64,000 nt of DNA from Bradyrhizobium nitroreducens (GTDB lineage Bacteria > Pseudomonadota > Alphaproteobacteria > Rhizobiales > Xanthobacteraceae). The position numbers were made by a program, and so were the translations under genes. Below are positions 63,403 through 64,000 of the stretch, one piece after another. The DNA lies in contig NZ_LFJC01000003.1 of NCBI RefSeq assembly GCF_002776695.1, positions 7,028,655-7,092,654 of the forward strand, given 5' to 3'. Numbering within the stretch: the first letter of the stretch is position 1; each line of letters opens with the position of its first letter. The notes beneath the pieces are model-generated. The model saw nothing but the letters and a program-made list of their open reading frames with translations. It was not told the origin of the DNA and searched no databases.

Positions 63403-64000
63403 CAAGAATATTAGCATCTTGCTGGGTCTTCGTTGCCGTCAGCGCGACGACCGCACCAGAAACCGCACCAGATACGGCACTCTTCGTTCGTGCGCGAGCT
63501 CGCGCACGGCAATCCGTTCGATGACGCTGGACCGACTTGGGTGATGGTCAATGTAACCGTCGCCCCCTCGTCGGTCGGAAATACTCCGATAGGCGAGCTC
63601 ATCGATATCCGCCCTGGCGCGCGAACTCTTGCGAACGCCCTCGGGGATTTCTCAGCCTATTGAGTAGCCGGAGAACGCGGCGGGCTACGGTTTCGGCTTC
63701 GATAATAGTGGTCATTGTCTTCTGCTCGGTTTTGAAGTTCTGCGCTTTTTCCGCCGCAAGGGCCCCCGCCCGTGGGCGAGACTGGTACGGGCGTGCAAAA
63801 AGAAAATCGCCGGGGGAAAACCACCAGGTCTGCAAGGTCCCTCGCTCAAGCCGGGGGGGGGCGCAGAGAAGAGCCCTCGCCCCCGTCTCCACGAAGGGAC
63901 CCGTCGCGAAGCGATGCTCTAGGTGTGGAGCCTCAAGAGGTTGTCCTTGGTCAGCCCAAGTCTGCTGATCGGCGTTTGTGAGTCTATACCACCGTGGGGC
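63403..64000. other. tRNA-distal end region, no supported gene
   Basis: About 600 bp with only short ORFs on both strands (for example 63433-63663 on plus and a possible 38-residue ORF starting at 63715 on minus). None has a clear ribosome binding site and recognisable family. It contains a run of nine G (63853-63861). It may belong to an element integrated at the tRNA that continues past the window. Confidence 0.5.

Noticed and set aside
63433..63663. Plus-strand 76-codon ORF after the tRNA
   Set aside because: Short, with no clear ribosome binding site or family. Possible remnant, but not supportable as a gene.

Overview
The window is high-GC and gene-dense, and reads as chromosome from a Bradyrhizobium-like alphaproteobacterium. 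The reasons are the gene content (STAS-headed chemotaxis operon, CHASE2 cyclase, pca/pob genes, an NAD-linked formate dehydrogenase with its molybdenum-cofactor genes, many stand-alone solute-binding proteins) and several families of long palindromic intergenic repeats that I associate with Bradyrhizobium genomes. The genus is inferred from style, not from a marker gene.

Layout. 1-8.4 kb: a leftward chemotaxis operon in the order STAS, cheY, cheA, cheW, MCP, cheW, MCP, cheR, with a divergent REC-HD-GYP c-di-GMP phosphodiesterase at 8.66 kb. 10-12.8 kb: an exported FecR-like protein and a CHASE2-adenylate cyclase. 12.8-14.2 kb: an ISAs1-family insertion sequence sitting inside an intergenic palindromic repeat. 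14.2-18.8 kb: aromatic catabolism (pobA with a divergent AraC regulator, pcaHG with a divergent LysR regulator). 18.9-21.7 kb: pncB and a GGDEF protein. 21.7-27.1 kb: a TetR regulator with two operator-like palindromes, two small ORFs, an LplT-acyltransferase-acyl-ACP synthetase fusion and a lipase-like hydrolase. 27.1-30.4 kb: tricarballylate utilisation genes tcuAB with a divergent GntR regulator. 30.4-34.6 kb: a five-gene leftward catabolic operon that includes its IclR regulator and an orphan ABC binding protein.

34.8-51.2 kb is largely a formate/oxalate and molybdenum-cofactor block: a frameshifted HupE/UreJ-like gene, ybaK, formate dehydrogenase (fdsA and an fdsG-fdsB fusion), an oxalate/formate antiporter, a histidine kinase and sigma-54 activator, tusA, moeA, mobB, then fdhD and mobA on the other strand. 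A consensus sigma-54 promoter and twin 13-bp palindromes lie upstream of the antiporter, which suggests that the adjacent two-component system controls it.

51.2-53.0 kb is a small compositionally foreign insert at the 3' end of mobA. It carries one unclassified AAA/STAND-type ATPase and ends in a diverged second copy of the mobA 3' end. 53.2-59.5 kb is an unusual molybdenum/tungsten operon (TupA-like binding protein, two MoeA-like proteins of which one is fused to a periplasmic-binding-type domain, and a NicC-like monooxygenase) divergent from a regulator with the same binding-domain type. 59.6-63 kb holds three further orphan solute-binding proteins. A CAT-anticodon tRNA follows at 63.3 kb, and the final 600 bp has no gene I can support.

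The best candidates for something new are the mobA-end ATPase insert and the MoeA-PBP/TupA/HTH-PBP cluster.
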